Assembly (NCBI RefSeq): GCF_900638305.1
Contig: NZ_LR134506.1
Span: 62,001-126,000 of the forward strand
Direction of reading: 5' to 3'
Source: Porphyromonas cangingivalis
Lineage (GTDB): Bacteria; Bacteroidota; Bacteroidia; Bacteroidales; Porphyromonadaceae
Length of the DNA stretch: 64,000 nucleotides
Below, one piece after another: positions 35,697 through 43,816 of this stretch; position 1 is the stretch's first letter, and every line of letters starts with the position of its first letter. Below the pieces are notes generated by a model. It was not told the DNA's origin. It did not search any database and saw only the letters and a program-made list of their open reading frames with translations. A program made the translations under genes and the position numbers.

Positions 35697-37276
35697 AGCT
35701 CTACGTTTGTGATGTTAGTACTTATTTTGTTATTGTTTTCCGATTCTGAGGGAACAGCGGATCGTAATGACGCATTTGTTGTCTTCGGCATCGGGATATA
35801 GTTTATCCGCATCAATCTGCGAGCCCCCATTACTATGGTTCTGACGATGATTATTACTTCCTTGTTTGTGTTCTTAAAGTAATAACCCCTATTGTTCGGA
35901 TAGAAGTACATAAACTCAAATCCCTCGCGCTTTAGCAAATCTTTGAATTCATTGGTCAAATACTCCATACCTCCATGTCTGTATACCCCTAGCTTGTAAT
36001 CTGTATAGAAGTACAGATATCCTGATACCACAAGCTTCTCCGGATCCGGAGACTTACTGATATTATCGAAGAAATATCCTCTGGCATAGAATGGATCATC
36101 CACAAAGAAGAGTGGTAAACGGTACAATTTAGAAAACTCTTCATCGTACTTACCCCCATGGGCGTTTTCCCAGGCTTCGACATCTTGGACTGTAGCCTCG
36201 CCAAATCGTAGTATTCCGGTCTCTAAATCAGTAAGAGTCGGCATCGGAGCCGGTTGTTCTACTATAGGCCGACAGAATATGACTGATACATCTTTCTGCA
36301 GATCTTTGTCATGGATCGCATATATCGACATGTCGATCTTCTTTTCCTTATGGATATATACGAGTATACCTTTGGTACGACCATCCATAGGAGTAATACG
36401 CTCAAATCCTTGACTTACGAGAAAATCATGGTATTCATTGGTATAAGGGATATTCCTGTCACCTATAAGGGTAGTGGCTTGTAACTTATCAGTACCATAG
36501 TTTTCAAACTCGTATGTTATGAACTGGAAAGACTTGCTCACACTCAGGAAGGTATAGCCCCTATCTCCGACATCAGGATTGGGGGTACCTGCCAATTTAC
36601 TCTTACGAGCAAGCTCTCTCTTCTGTATATTATCAAAACTCATACCCCAGTCCGAAAAGGGCAGGTAGAAGTTTAGTTGACCATCTTGTTTGACTTTGAT
36701 TGTAGTATTTTGACCACCTGCTGAGACAATGATGTCAGCAGTACGAGCATTTGTAGTCTCATTCGCCTTGACCTTTACGACAAGTTCTGCTACTCGAGGA
36801 CGAGCGACAACTTTTATCCACTCTTCTGATGGTTGCTGCACGACCCAATCGGTGGCATTGGATTTGATTATGAGCCTCATCTGTCCCTCCTCCTCTCCAA
36901 AAGCAACCACTGCGGGATCTGTTTCTACTACTAATGTGGGGTAGCCAGCCTGTTCTATCTGCAGAGTCCTTTTGATACCCGAGGAGACGACCAATATTTG
37001 AGCTTTGCGTACATTAAGGGTTTCATTGGATTTTGCATTGATCACGAGATAGTCGCCGGCATGCTTAGCCTCCAGCCAGTCAGCATTACTTGTGGCTGCC
37101 CACTGCCCCTGACTTGAATTCACAGCGATAATCCTTTCGCTGGTGCCAGACTCCAGTTGTATCACTTCATCGGCGTCAATCTTGAGCCAAGAAGAAGTGT
37201 CAATACTGTCTTTCTGACATGAGGATATGAGTAATAAAAGACTCAATATCCCTGAAAAGAATACAGATGTTTTCAT
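35693..37276 (-). CDS. BACON-domain lipoprotein, paralogue 1
   Basis: A 527-residue lipoprotein (Cys20, LLISSC), the first gene of the operon. Two BACON-like domains at ~32-112 and ~115-205 (SNADWLEA loop; EEWIKV loop; ends LQIEQAG and IKVKQDG), then FYLPFSDWG ... RELARKSKL and the shared C-terminal region. The block containing DFLxxxGF followed by charged residues recurs in all three paralogues. The C-terminus is longer than in the others (Asn/Ser-rich tail). The 4-bp ATGA overlap with paralogue 2 indicates one transcript. Confidence 0.8.
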   Translation of the reverse strand: MKTSVFFSGILSLLLLISSCQKDSIDTSSWLKIDADEVIQLESGTSERIIAVNSSQGQWAATSNADWLEAKHAGDYLVINAKSNETLNVRKAQILVVSSGIKRTLQIEQAGYPTLVVETDPAVVAFGEEEGQMRLIIKSNATDWVVQQPSEEWIKVVARPRVAELVVKVKANETTNARTADIIVSAGGQNTTIKVKQDGQLNFYLPFSDWGMSFDNIQKRELARKSKLAGTPNPDVGDRGYTFLSVSKSFQFITYEFENYGTDKLQATTLIGDRNIPYTNEYHDFLVSQGFERITPMDGRTKGILVYIHKEKKIDMSIYAIHDKDLQKDVSVIFCRPIVEQPAPMPTLTDLETGILRFGEATVQDVEAWENAHGGKYDEEFSKLYRLPLFFVDDPFYARGYFFDNISKSPDPEKLVVSGYLYFYTDYKLGVYRHGGMEYLTNEFKDLLKREGFEFMYFYPNNRGYYFKNTNKEVIIIVRTIVMGARRLMRINYIPMPKTTNASLRSAVPSESENNNKISTNITNVEL

Positions 37277-37696
37277 TTCATAGATGTGATTTTAGTGTTG
37301 AAATAGAAAATATAATTAATATCAAATACAATATACCCATGATACCGAGATGAGAAAGCCCAAGGATTATCCTGAGCAGCACTTTTTCCCCGGATATTAT
37401 TCAAATTTTAGGTCAATTCTTTTAGCTTACGATCAGACATACTTCCAGGGTTGGAGGATATTTTCTGATAAGTAAATAGTGGTGTTTCATATAAGACTTG
37501 CTTATATGGTAGCAAGAGCCGGCGCAAAGGTGTTAAAAATATTTTGACTCTCCAAGGTCAATTTGTTAAAACTCGAAGTCCTGCCGAGTTTTTAACTATT
37601 GCTGCTTGCTAAATTTTTCAACAGGTAACAGTAGCCCTTGCATGCTTGGTGAATAGGTTATCAAAGTCTACGCTTCAGATCAGTGAGCCCCCAACA
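37277..37696. other. A+T-rich leader region of the BACON operon
   Basis: About 420 bp upstream of the first BACON gene. It should contain the operon promoter, but I do not find a clean TAnnTTTG/TTG pair on the minus strand. No gene is recognised. Confidence 0.4.
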
Positions 37697-37747
37697 AAAA
37701 AATAAACTGCCCCCCAAAAGTTTTGTGTCGAACTTTTGGGGGCAGTT
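37697..37747 (-). terminator. Minus-strand terminator with no intact gene in front
   Basis: Arms AACTGCCCCCAAAAGTT-like and AACTTTTGGGGGCAGTT; A7 on the left gives a U-run on the minus strand. It would end a transcript coming from 37748-37999, where no intact gene exists. Confidence 0.7.
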
Positions 37748-37999
37748 CAGCTAATATAACACACAATGTCTTTTCCTTATGTTGAATCTACGTTTTCTTA
37801 GATCGAATTGATCTTGAACTATGCTTCGGTGCCCCTCAATGGTCTCGTCTATGGAGCTTTAGCTCTCCTAGTTTGACCATGCGATACGATTTCTCATCTT
37901 TCTTCTGCTTTATTCGAATCTTGGTTTGCTGCAGCAAGACCTGTAATGAAGTCGTTGGAGGGTCGGAAACGAGTCTTACGATCTTTGAAAACGAATCAT
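37748..37999 (-). pseudogene. Possible degraded gene remnant
   Basis: About 250 bp that read as basic, Lys/Arg/Gln-rich peptide on the minus strand, but in different frames: one stretch contains IRIKQKKDEKSYRMVKLGEL, another DLRKRRFNIRKRHCVLY ending at a stop just before the terminator at 37697. The frame break, the orphan terminator and the neighbouring IS suggest the 3' end of a decayed gene, possibly a transposase. The evidence is weak. Confidence 0.3.
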
Positions 38000-38100
38000 G
38001 GTAGTGTCCGAAAAAGTGTGTAAGAGTAGTTGTTTTCCTTTTTTACCACAGGGGCATGCCCCTGTGGTAAAAACTTTGTGGTTTTGTTGTTATTATCCAT

Positions 38101-39252
38101 TTATTTAATCTTCCACTCTTGAAAGTAGGGCAACCTCCTAGCATAAGTTCTCTCAGTCATCTCTCGGGCAACAGATCCTAAGAGGAATACGACGGCATCA
38201 GCCGAGGGGAGAGCCCCACGCATACGTAACGTGCGCTTATAGTTGCGATTGAGACGCTCCACCCAATTCGTTGAGTAAATCATACGACGAACCTCCTCCG
38301 GGTACCTCAGATAGGTGAAGTAGCCTATATTGCGAGGGGAAGACAGAGAGAGTAAACTTCTGTAATTCTTGCCCCAACGCTCTGCAAATGTACATAATTT
38401 CTCAAATGCCTTGATGGGAGTAAGTCCTGTATCCAGAATAGGGAATAAGTCATCCAACTCCTGCTTCATCTGAGCTTTATCCCTCTTTGACACGGCGTTA
38501 AGTGCTTGTCGTTTGAAATGAACAACACATAACTGATGAGCTGCCTGAGGGAAAGCCGAGCAAATAGCGCGTTCAATACCCTGTAAGGCATCTGAGATAA
38601 TCAGGTCTATGTGTTCTACGCCCCGAGTTTTGAGAGCTTTCAACTCCACTTCCCAATTCAATGCTCCCTCTGTGGGATGATTCACCACACAAAGCACCTC
38701 GCGGCTACCATCAGGAAGCAAGCCCAGCATCGTGTAGTAGGCCTCCTTAGAGACACTATCCTCTCGCCGAGTAAAGGCAAACGTCGCATCAATGTATACT
38801 GCCAAATAGTGGGGCGACAATTTGCGTTCTAACCACTCGTATATCTCTGCTTTACTCGTGTTGGAGAGGAAGCTGACTTGCTGTTTACTATAGTGATGAC
38901 CATAGAGGCGTTCGCACACCGTGCCAATATCTTCGCACGAAAGTCCTCGGGTATAAAGTTCATGGAAGAGGAGGGCGCGTTCGCTTTCCTGATGGGAGAG
39001 GATGCCCAAAATCAGGGGCTGAAAATTCCCTGAACGAGTACGTGGAATGCGAAGCTCAAAGCTACAGCCATAGCCCCGCCATCGACGGGGACGGAAACCA
39101 TTGCACTGTTCACCTTTATGTTCTTGGACAAAAAGAGAACGTTCTTGCTTGGAGAAGGTGTTCAATAATACACGAATAAGTTCGTTAATACCTGACTCCG
39201 ATGACAGCATTTCCGAAATAAATGCCGACTTTTGTGATGATGTAAGCTCCAT
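38101..39252 (-). CDS. IS256-family (mutator-type) transposase
   Basis: A 383-residue DDE transposase. The start at 39252 (MELTSSQ) is chosen because a TAAATTTG -7 element at 39289-39282 would put transcription start after the GTG at 39282. Catalytic candidates are Asp in YLAVYIDATFAF, Asp in DLIISDALQGIERA and Glu in the NWVERLNRNYK block; the C(2)H block HQLCVVHFKRQ lies between the last two. The reading frame is intact across the full family length, so the element may be active. Confidence 0.9.
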   Translation of the reverse strand: MELTSSQKSAFISEMLSSESGINELIRVLLNTFSKQERSLFVQEHKGEQCNGFRPRRWRGYGCSFELRIPRTRSGNFQPLILGILSHQESERALLFHELYTRGLSCEDIGTVCERLYGHHYSKQQVSFLSNTSKAEIYEWLERKLSPHYLAVYIDATFAFTRREDSVSKEAYYTMLGLLPDGSREVLCVVNHPTEGALNWEVELKALKTRGVEHIDLIISDALQGIERAICSAFPQAAHQLCVVHFKRQALNAVSKRDKAQMKQELDDLFPILDTGLTPIKAFEKLCTFAERWGKNYRSLLSLSSPRNIGYFTYLRYPEEVRRMIYSTNWVERLNRNYKRTLRMRGALPSADAVVFLLGSVAREMTERTYARRLPYFQEWKIK

Positions 39253-39281
39253 TGTTCTTAGTTTGTTTTTTGTTCTTACCA

Positions 39282-39289
39282 CAAATTTA
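39282..39289 (-). promoter_or_regulatory. Transposase -7 element
   Basis: TAAATTTG on the minus strand inside the IS, 30 bp before the chosen transposase start. Confidence 0.45.
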
Positions 39290-39413
39290 AGAGCTACGGG
39301 GCTTACACACTTTTTTAGGACAGTATCCGAATCATACGACTTTCGTCATCAAGTCATAGGACCTTTTTGATCCATTTCGGTATGCTTATTGCTTTGAGGG
39401 CTCGTCATAATGC

Positions 39414-39453
39414 CACGAGGGTCAGTCGAAAGTTTTTTCGACCGACCCTCGTG
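39414..39453 (-). terminator. Hairpin after V-ATPase operon
   Basis: Arms CACGAGGGTCxGTCGAAA-like and TCGACCGACCCTCGTG around a T6 loop, 28 bp after the ntpK stop; no strong U-run follows on the minus strand. Confidence 0.5.
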
Positions 39454-39480
39454 AGTCGTTTTACGAATATGGTTTGTCTA

Positions 39481-39945
39481 TCAGACTGCTGCAGAAGGAA
39501 GAGCCAAGAAGGTCAAGATCGCAACGAGAAGACCCAAGATCGCATAAAGCTCTGGGAACACGGCCATGACCATACTTGGGACAAGGACGTTGTGTCCTGA
39601 AGCGACTCCTGCGATACCTTCGGCACATACTTGAGACTGACGGATAGCTGAGATGAGTGCGAGGACGCCGAGTGCAACACCTGCACCGAGGATAGCCCAT
39701 GCCGCCAAGGTAGACATACCTTCAAAGATCTTTGACTGTACGAGGAAGAAGCCTACGAAGCCATAAAGACCTTGAGATGATGGGAGAGCTGCAAGACCGA
39801 TATACTTACCCATCTGTGTGGGATCTTTCTTCATACCGCCTACGACAGCCTTACCACTGATGGTGATACCGATACTACTACCTACACCCGAAAGGATGAC
39901 CATGAGGGCAACACCCAAGTAAGCTAACATTAAGTTTGTGTCCAT
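39481..39945 (-). CDS. V-type ATPase subunit K (rotor ring)
   Basis: A 154-residue membrane protein made of two fused c-type hairpins, the rotor subunit that carries the ion. The second hairpin has the ion-binding Glu132 in FPELYAILG. The first has LPSSQGLYGF with Ser57-Gln58, and Gln103/Gln105 precede VCAEGIAGVA. Comparison from memory with Enterococcus hirae NtpK (Leu/Thr/Gln, Gln, Glu) suggests Na+ rather than H+ binding. Last gene of the operon. Confidence 0.9.
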   Translation of the reverse strand: MDTNLMLAYLGVALMVILSGVGSSIGITISGKAVVGGMKKDPTQMGKYIGLAALPSSQGLYGFVGFFLVQSKIFEGMSTLAAWAILGAGVALGVLALISAIRQSQVCAEGIAGVASGHNVLVPSMVMAVFPELYAILGLLVAILTFLALPSAAV

Positions 39946-39987
39946 AATTCTAATAAGAGATTTGATTGTTATTTATAAGTTTTGTTT

Positions 39988-41853
39988 TTATTGATCTTGT
40001 GTGAGACTATTCTTTTTCAGTGGAGCATATGCTTGTCCTCCACCCTCGAAGTCGGAATTGTTGAAGTACTCCACGAATATGAGTCGTACAGGGTGAACGA
40101 GCGAACCGATCATCGCAAGCCCGAAGTTGATCGTATGCCCAATGAGCAAGATGATCAGCATCGGAAGCCAACGCACATACATCGGTATCCCATCGGTCAT
40201 TGAGATGGCCAAGGTGTTGAATACATTACCAAGTATGGCTCCCGTAAGTCCGATCGCAAAGAGTCGGATGTATGAGAGAGAGTCACCGAGGAGACCCGAC
40301 GCTGTGTTGTAAGCTGTCCAGAGAGAGCTGCCGATGTTGAAGAAGATACTTTTACCCGGGCTGTTGAAAAATAGCATGATGACAGCACAACAGCCGGCTA
40401 TACTGTAAAGTATGTAGTTGACATAGGTGGGTAACTGAAGATCGACTTGTGGCAGTCCGAAGAGGACGATGGCGAGCATCACGATGATGAAGATGACCCA
40501 AGCAAAAGGGGATAGAGCATGCCTTGTCCCTTTCTGTACTTTGACTTTGTATGCTCCGACAAATTTCGCGACAATGATCTGTACCAAACCTACGGCAATG
40601 GCAATGATCATCATATTGTCAGATGAAATGAAGAATTGTCGCACTGCCGCAAGTGCTTCTACTTTTGCGAGTTCGATGCCAAAGAACGACCCTGAGAAAA
40701 AACCGATGACAGCTGCTGCTCCTCCTAACCACTGAAAGAGAGAGAGGACAGGCTTCAGATTGTCCTTCGCTTTCACTTTGAAGATCGAACAAAGGATAAG
40801 TAGGAAGAGTCCATAACCTGCGTCTCCAAAGCACATGGCGAAGAAGAGCATGAAGAATGGTGCTACAAACGGGGTCGGATCTATCTCGTGATAGTTCGGA
40901 AGAGAGAAGAGTTTGACGATGGGCTCGAAGACCTTAACAAAGAAGTTATTCTTGAGTTTCACCGGCACGTCATCGGTTTCCTTGATTTCCAACTGTGTGT
41001 AAGCGTATCCTTCAGTATCAAGGGCTTTTTCCAGGTCTTCGGACTGTTCAGCAGGAATGTATCCTTCGAGGACGATGAGGGCGTCATCAAACATGGCTTC
41101 TCCCTGCAAGAGGGCATTGCTCATGTTGTAGACATCTTCGAGCTCGGAGAGATGCCTTTCCATCACTGACTTGTCGTGCGAGAGGTAGACAAGGGATTCT
41201 CTCAGACGTGCTGTCTCTTCTGTGATTTCAGAGATCTCTCGCTCGATGTCGGATAGACTGCGCATAGGGAGGTCTACCTTCTCAGCCGATATCTTCGGAG
41301 ACATGCCTGTGGGGGTGACGGTCACAAAGCTCGCAATACGTCTGGCATCGCTGATGATGATGGCGCCGTACTGCTCTTCCCACTCAGGTTTGTATTGAGG
41401 GAGAGGCACGCTCCAAAATCTTATCTCTTGACCTGCATCGGCAAGGCGCTTGAGGAGCTGTGGATCGAAGTCTCCCCAAATCTTGAGTTCCCCTTTGAGT
41501 TGATTGAGCTCGTTGACTTTCTTTTGGTTGGTCTCGATCTCTGTATCAATCGTCGCGATGGTCTCGATATATTTCTGTGCCGTGCTGAAGCTGTCGTGTG
41601 AGACATGGAGGTATTCGCTTACGGGCTTAAGGTCATCAGCCGTGATACCTGCGCTGCTCCACATCGTATTCATCCGATCGATGGTGGCACGTATCTGCTT
41701 TTGCTCCGCAAGGAGAGCCTTTATCTCCTCGACTTGCTTGGTGTCGTTATTTTGACGTATGTGAACGACACCCAAGTCTCTGAGCCGAACAAGGAAATCT
41801 GAGTGCTCTTTATGAAAAATCAAGAAAGAGTACTTATTCATCTTAATAATCAT
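39988..41853 (-). CDS. V-type ATPase subunit I (membrane stator)
   Basis: A 621-residue subunit a/I homologue. The N-terminal ~310 residues are cytoplasmic and helical with long coiled-coil stretches (EIETNQKKVNELNQLKGEL, EISEITEETARLRESL). The C-terminal half has about seven membrane segments from MLFFAMCFGDAGYGLFLL onward, including the SYIRLFAIGLTG segment with the conserved Arg that faces the rotor. It forms the ion half-channels with subunit K. Its start overlaps the subunit D stop by 4 bp; the ATG at 41841 is an alternative. Confidence 0.9.
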   Translation of the reverse strand: MIIKMNKYSFLIFHKEHSDFLVRLRDLGVVHIRQNNDTKQVEEIKALLAEQKQIRATIDRMNTMWSSAGITADDLKPVSEYLHVSHDSFSTAQKYIETIATIDTEIETNQKKVNELNQLKGELKIWGDFDPQLLKRLADAGQEIRFWSVPLPQYKPEWEEQYGAIIISDARRIASFVTVTPTGMSPKISAEKVDLPMRSLSDIEREISEITEETARLRESLVYLSHDKSVMERHLSELEDVYNMSNALLQGEAMFDDALIVLEGYIPAEQSEDLEKALDTEGYAYTQLEIKETDDVPVKLKNNFFVKVFEPIVKLFSLPNYHEIDPTPFVAPFFMLFFAMCFGDAGYGLFLLILCSIFKVKAKDNLKPVLSLFQWLGGAAAVIGFFSGSFFGIELAKVEALAAVRQFFISSDNMMIIAIAVGLVQIIVAKFVGAYKVKVQKGTRHALSPFAWVIFIIVMLAIVLFGLPQVDLQLPTYVNYILYSIAGCCAVIMLFFNSPGKSIFFNIGSSLWTAYNTASGLLGDSLSYIRLFAIGLTGAILGNVFNTLAISMTDGIPMYVRWLPMLIILLIGHTINFGLAMIGSLVHPVRLIFVEYFNNSDFEGGGQAYAPLKKNSLTQDQ

Positions 41854-42461
41854 ATGTCGAGCACCTCCTGTTCTTTTTTCTCTATATTAGCACGCATGAT
41901 CTTCTGAGATGCTTTTGATAGAGATTCTTCGTCTTCGAGGTATCTCTTGATCTTTCGGATAGCATCTTGATAGCCGGGGATCTGAACCTTCTCAAAGAGG
42001 TTTACCTTCTGAGTGGTCTTCTTCCGAGCATGCTCAAGCAATTGTAGCTTTAGGCGTGTAAACTCGGCTTCGATCCCCACTTCGGCAAGACCTCTGATGA
42101 GGCTCATCCCCTCCATGAACCAAGAAGGACTGTCAGTCAGACTGAACGGTCGCACATCATACTCGACACCTTCGAGTACAGGGATAAGTACCCCTGCAAT
42201 CTTACGTGTCGACATACGGACATCTTTGACGCTGATGAGTGAGGCGTCGAACTCGTTCCAAAGTGCTACCATGCTGTCATAGGACTGCATGTGCTCCTCC
42301 AGCTGACGCTCAAGTATCTCAGCCTTGTCCTTGGTTCGCTTGACTTCCATACGCAAGGCACTCTCCTTACTTTTGATAGTAGGGAGTGCGCGCACACGTA
42401 TCTTGAGCTGCTTCTCCTGTTGCTGAAGAGAGGTCTTGTTGTATTGAAATTTGATTGCCAT
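41850..42461 (-). CDS. V-type ATPase subunit D (central shaft)
   Basis: A 203-residue, almost wholly helical protein with the typical N-terminal FQYNKTSLQQQEKQLKIRVRAL helix and a C-terminal helix ending EEDSLSKASQKIMRANIEKK-like. The two long helices form the rotating shaft inside A3B3. Located 12 bp after subunit B and overlapping subunit I by 4 bp. Confidence 0.88.
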   Translation of the reverse strand: MAIKFQYNKTSLQQQEKQLKIRVRALPTIKSKESALRMEVKRTKDKAEILERQLEEHMQSYDSMVALWNEFDASLISVKDVRMSTRKIAGVLIPVLEGVEYDVRPFSLTDSPSWFMEGMSLIRGLAEVGIEAEFTRLKLQLLEHARKKTTQKVNLFEKVQIPGYQDAIRKIKRYLEDEESLSKASQKIMRANIEKKEQEVLDI

Positions 42462-42473
42462 GACAGAGTAGGA

Positions 42474-43796
42474 TTACTTGGATGGCCAATATTTGTCGAC
42501 AAATTCTTGACGGATGTTCACTTCCTCGGGAGAGAAGTGGTCGGCGAAGAGGTTCCACGCCGTGTCAAGCATAGCGGTTGTGTTCTGATTTACGTCGATA
42601 GCCAAAAGACTGTTGGAGTATTCTCTTGCAAACGCAAGCGAACGCTCATCGTAGTCTGTGAGGTCAAAACCGTTCTCCAACTTAGTTTGGGCATTCGCAG
42701 CATCGGCATAAAGGCGTACAGCGGCATTCATCACTTGTGGGTGATCTGCTCTTGTGTCTTTACCGATCACAAGTTGTTTGAGGCGCGAAAGGCTTCGGAA
42801 TGGGTCGACGATGACCTTACCTATTTCACTGTCACGACGTAAGTACAACTGTCCTTCGGTGATATACCCGGTGTTGTCGGGTACTGCGTGAGTGATGTCT
42901 CCGCCCGAAAGCGTTGTCACCGCAATGATGGTGATAGAGCCACCTGATGGAAATTGTACCGCCTTTTCGTAGATCTTCGCAAGGTCTGAGTAAAGCGACC
43001 CCGGCATAGCATCCTTCGATGGGATCTGATCCATCTTGTTGGATACGATTGCGAGAGCGTCAGCATAGTTGGTCATGTCCGTAAGAAGGACAAGCACCTT
43101 TTCATGCTTTTCGACCGCAAAGTACTCTGCTGCGGCAAGTGCCATGTCCGGGATCAGGACACGCTCGATGGATGGGTCTTCTGTCGTGTTGATGAAGCTC
43201 ACGATACGGTCGAGAGCACCTGCGTTGGAGAAGGTGTTCTTGAAGTAAAGGTAGTCGTCGTTGGTGAGTCCCATCCCTCCAAGGATGATCTTGTCCGACT
43301 CTGCACGGAGCGCAACGGTAGCCATGACTTGGTTGAATGGTTGATCCGGATCGGCAAAGAATGGGATCTTTTGTCCGGTGACCAACGTGTTGTTGAGGTC
43401 AATGCCCGATATCCCCGTAGCGATGAGTTCGGATGGCTGTTCGCGGCGAACAGGGTTCACCGAAGGTCCTCCGATCTCTATTTCTTCTCCTTCAAGTTCA
43501 GGGCCTCCGTCAATGGGATCACCATAAGCGTTAAGGAACCGTCCGGCGAGATTTTCACTGACTTTCAACGAGGGGGACTTGCCAAGGAAGACGACCTCGG
43601 CATTGGTTCGAATATCTTCTGTCCCGGCGAATACCTGAAGGGTCACTTCATCTCCTTGGATGCTCACGACCTGAGCGAGCTTACCATCTATGGTTGCCAA
43701 CTCATCATAGCCCACACCTTGGGCATTTAGAGCACAGGTTGCCTTTGTTATCTTTGAAATCTTTGTATATATCTTTTGAAATGCCTTTGTAGCCAT
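42474..43796 (-). CDS. V-type ATPase subunit B
   Basis: A 440-residue non-catalytic nucleotide-binding subunit. The A-type Walker loop is absent, as expected. Family blocks are LNAYGDPIDGG near 88, RREQPSELIATGISGID near 117, TGQKIPFFADPDQPFNQV near 140, and PSLYSDLA-like (PGSLYSDLAKIYEKA) near 258 with ITHAVPDNTGYITEGQLYL near 304. It alternates with subunit A in the soluble head. Starts 20 bp after subunit A. Confidence 0.92.
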   Translation of the reverse strand: MATKAFQKIYTKISKITKATCALNAQGVGYDELATIDGKLAQVVSIQGDEVTLQVFAGTEDIRTNAEVVFLGKSPSLKVSENLAGRFLNAYGDPIDGGPELEGEEIEIGGPSVNPVRREQPSELIATGISGIDLNNTLVTGQKIPFFADPDQPFNQVMATVALRAESDKIILGGMGLTNDDYLYFKNTFSNAGALDRIVSFINTTEDPSIERVLIPDMALAAAEYFAVEKHEKVLVLLTDMTNYADALAIVSNKMDQIPSKDAMPGSLYSDLAKIYEKAVQFPSGGSITIIAVTTLSGGDITHAVPDNTGYITEGQLYLRRDSEIGKVIVDPFRSLSRLKQLVIGKDTRADHPQVMNAAVRLYADAANAQTKLENGFDLTDYDERSLAFAREYSNSLLAIDVNQNTTAMLDTAWNLFADHFSPEEVNIRQEFVDKYWPSK

Positions 43797-43816
43797 AACT
43801 TTTACTCTTCTGTAGG

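Larger units (their letters stand above)
38000..39327 (-). mobile_element. IS256-family insertion sequence, complete
   Basis: A 1328-bp element with one transposase gene. Terminal inverted repeats of about 25 bp end in GTCC...AAAAAGTGTGTAAG on both sides (left 38000-38024, right 39302-39327), with a one-base length difference. An 8-bp direct duplication, CGAATCAT, flanks it at 37992-37999 and 39328-39335, as expected for IS256 transposition. It looks intact and recently inserted. Confidence 0.9.
37948..39371 (+). repeat. 22-bp-period repeat array (site 2), split by the IS element
   Basis: Cores of the CGARTCNTACGAC family start at 37970, at 37992 (this unit runs through the IS: eight bases at 37992-37999 continue at 39336) and at 39350; a decayed unit starts at 37948. 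When the IS and one 8-bp duplicate are removed, the units are exactly 22 bp apart. Confidence 0.75.
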
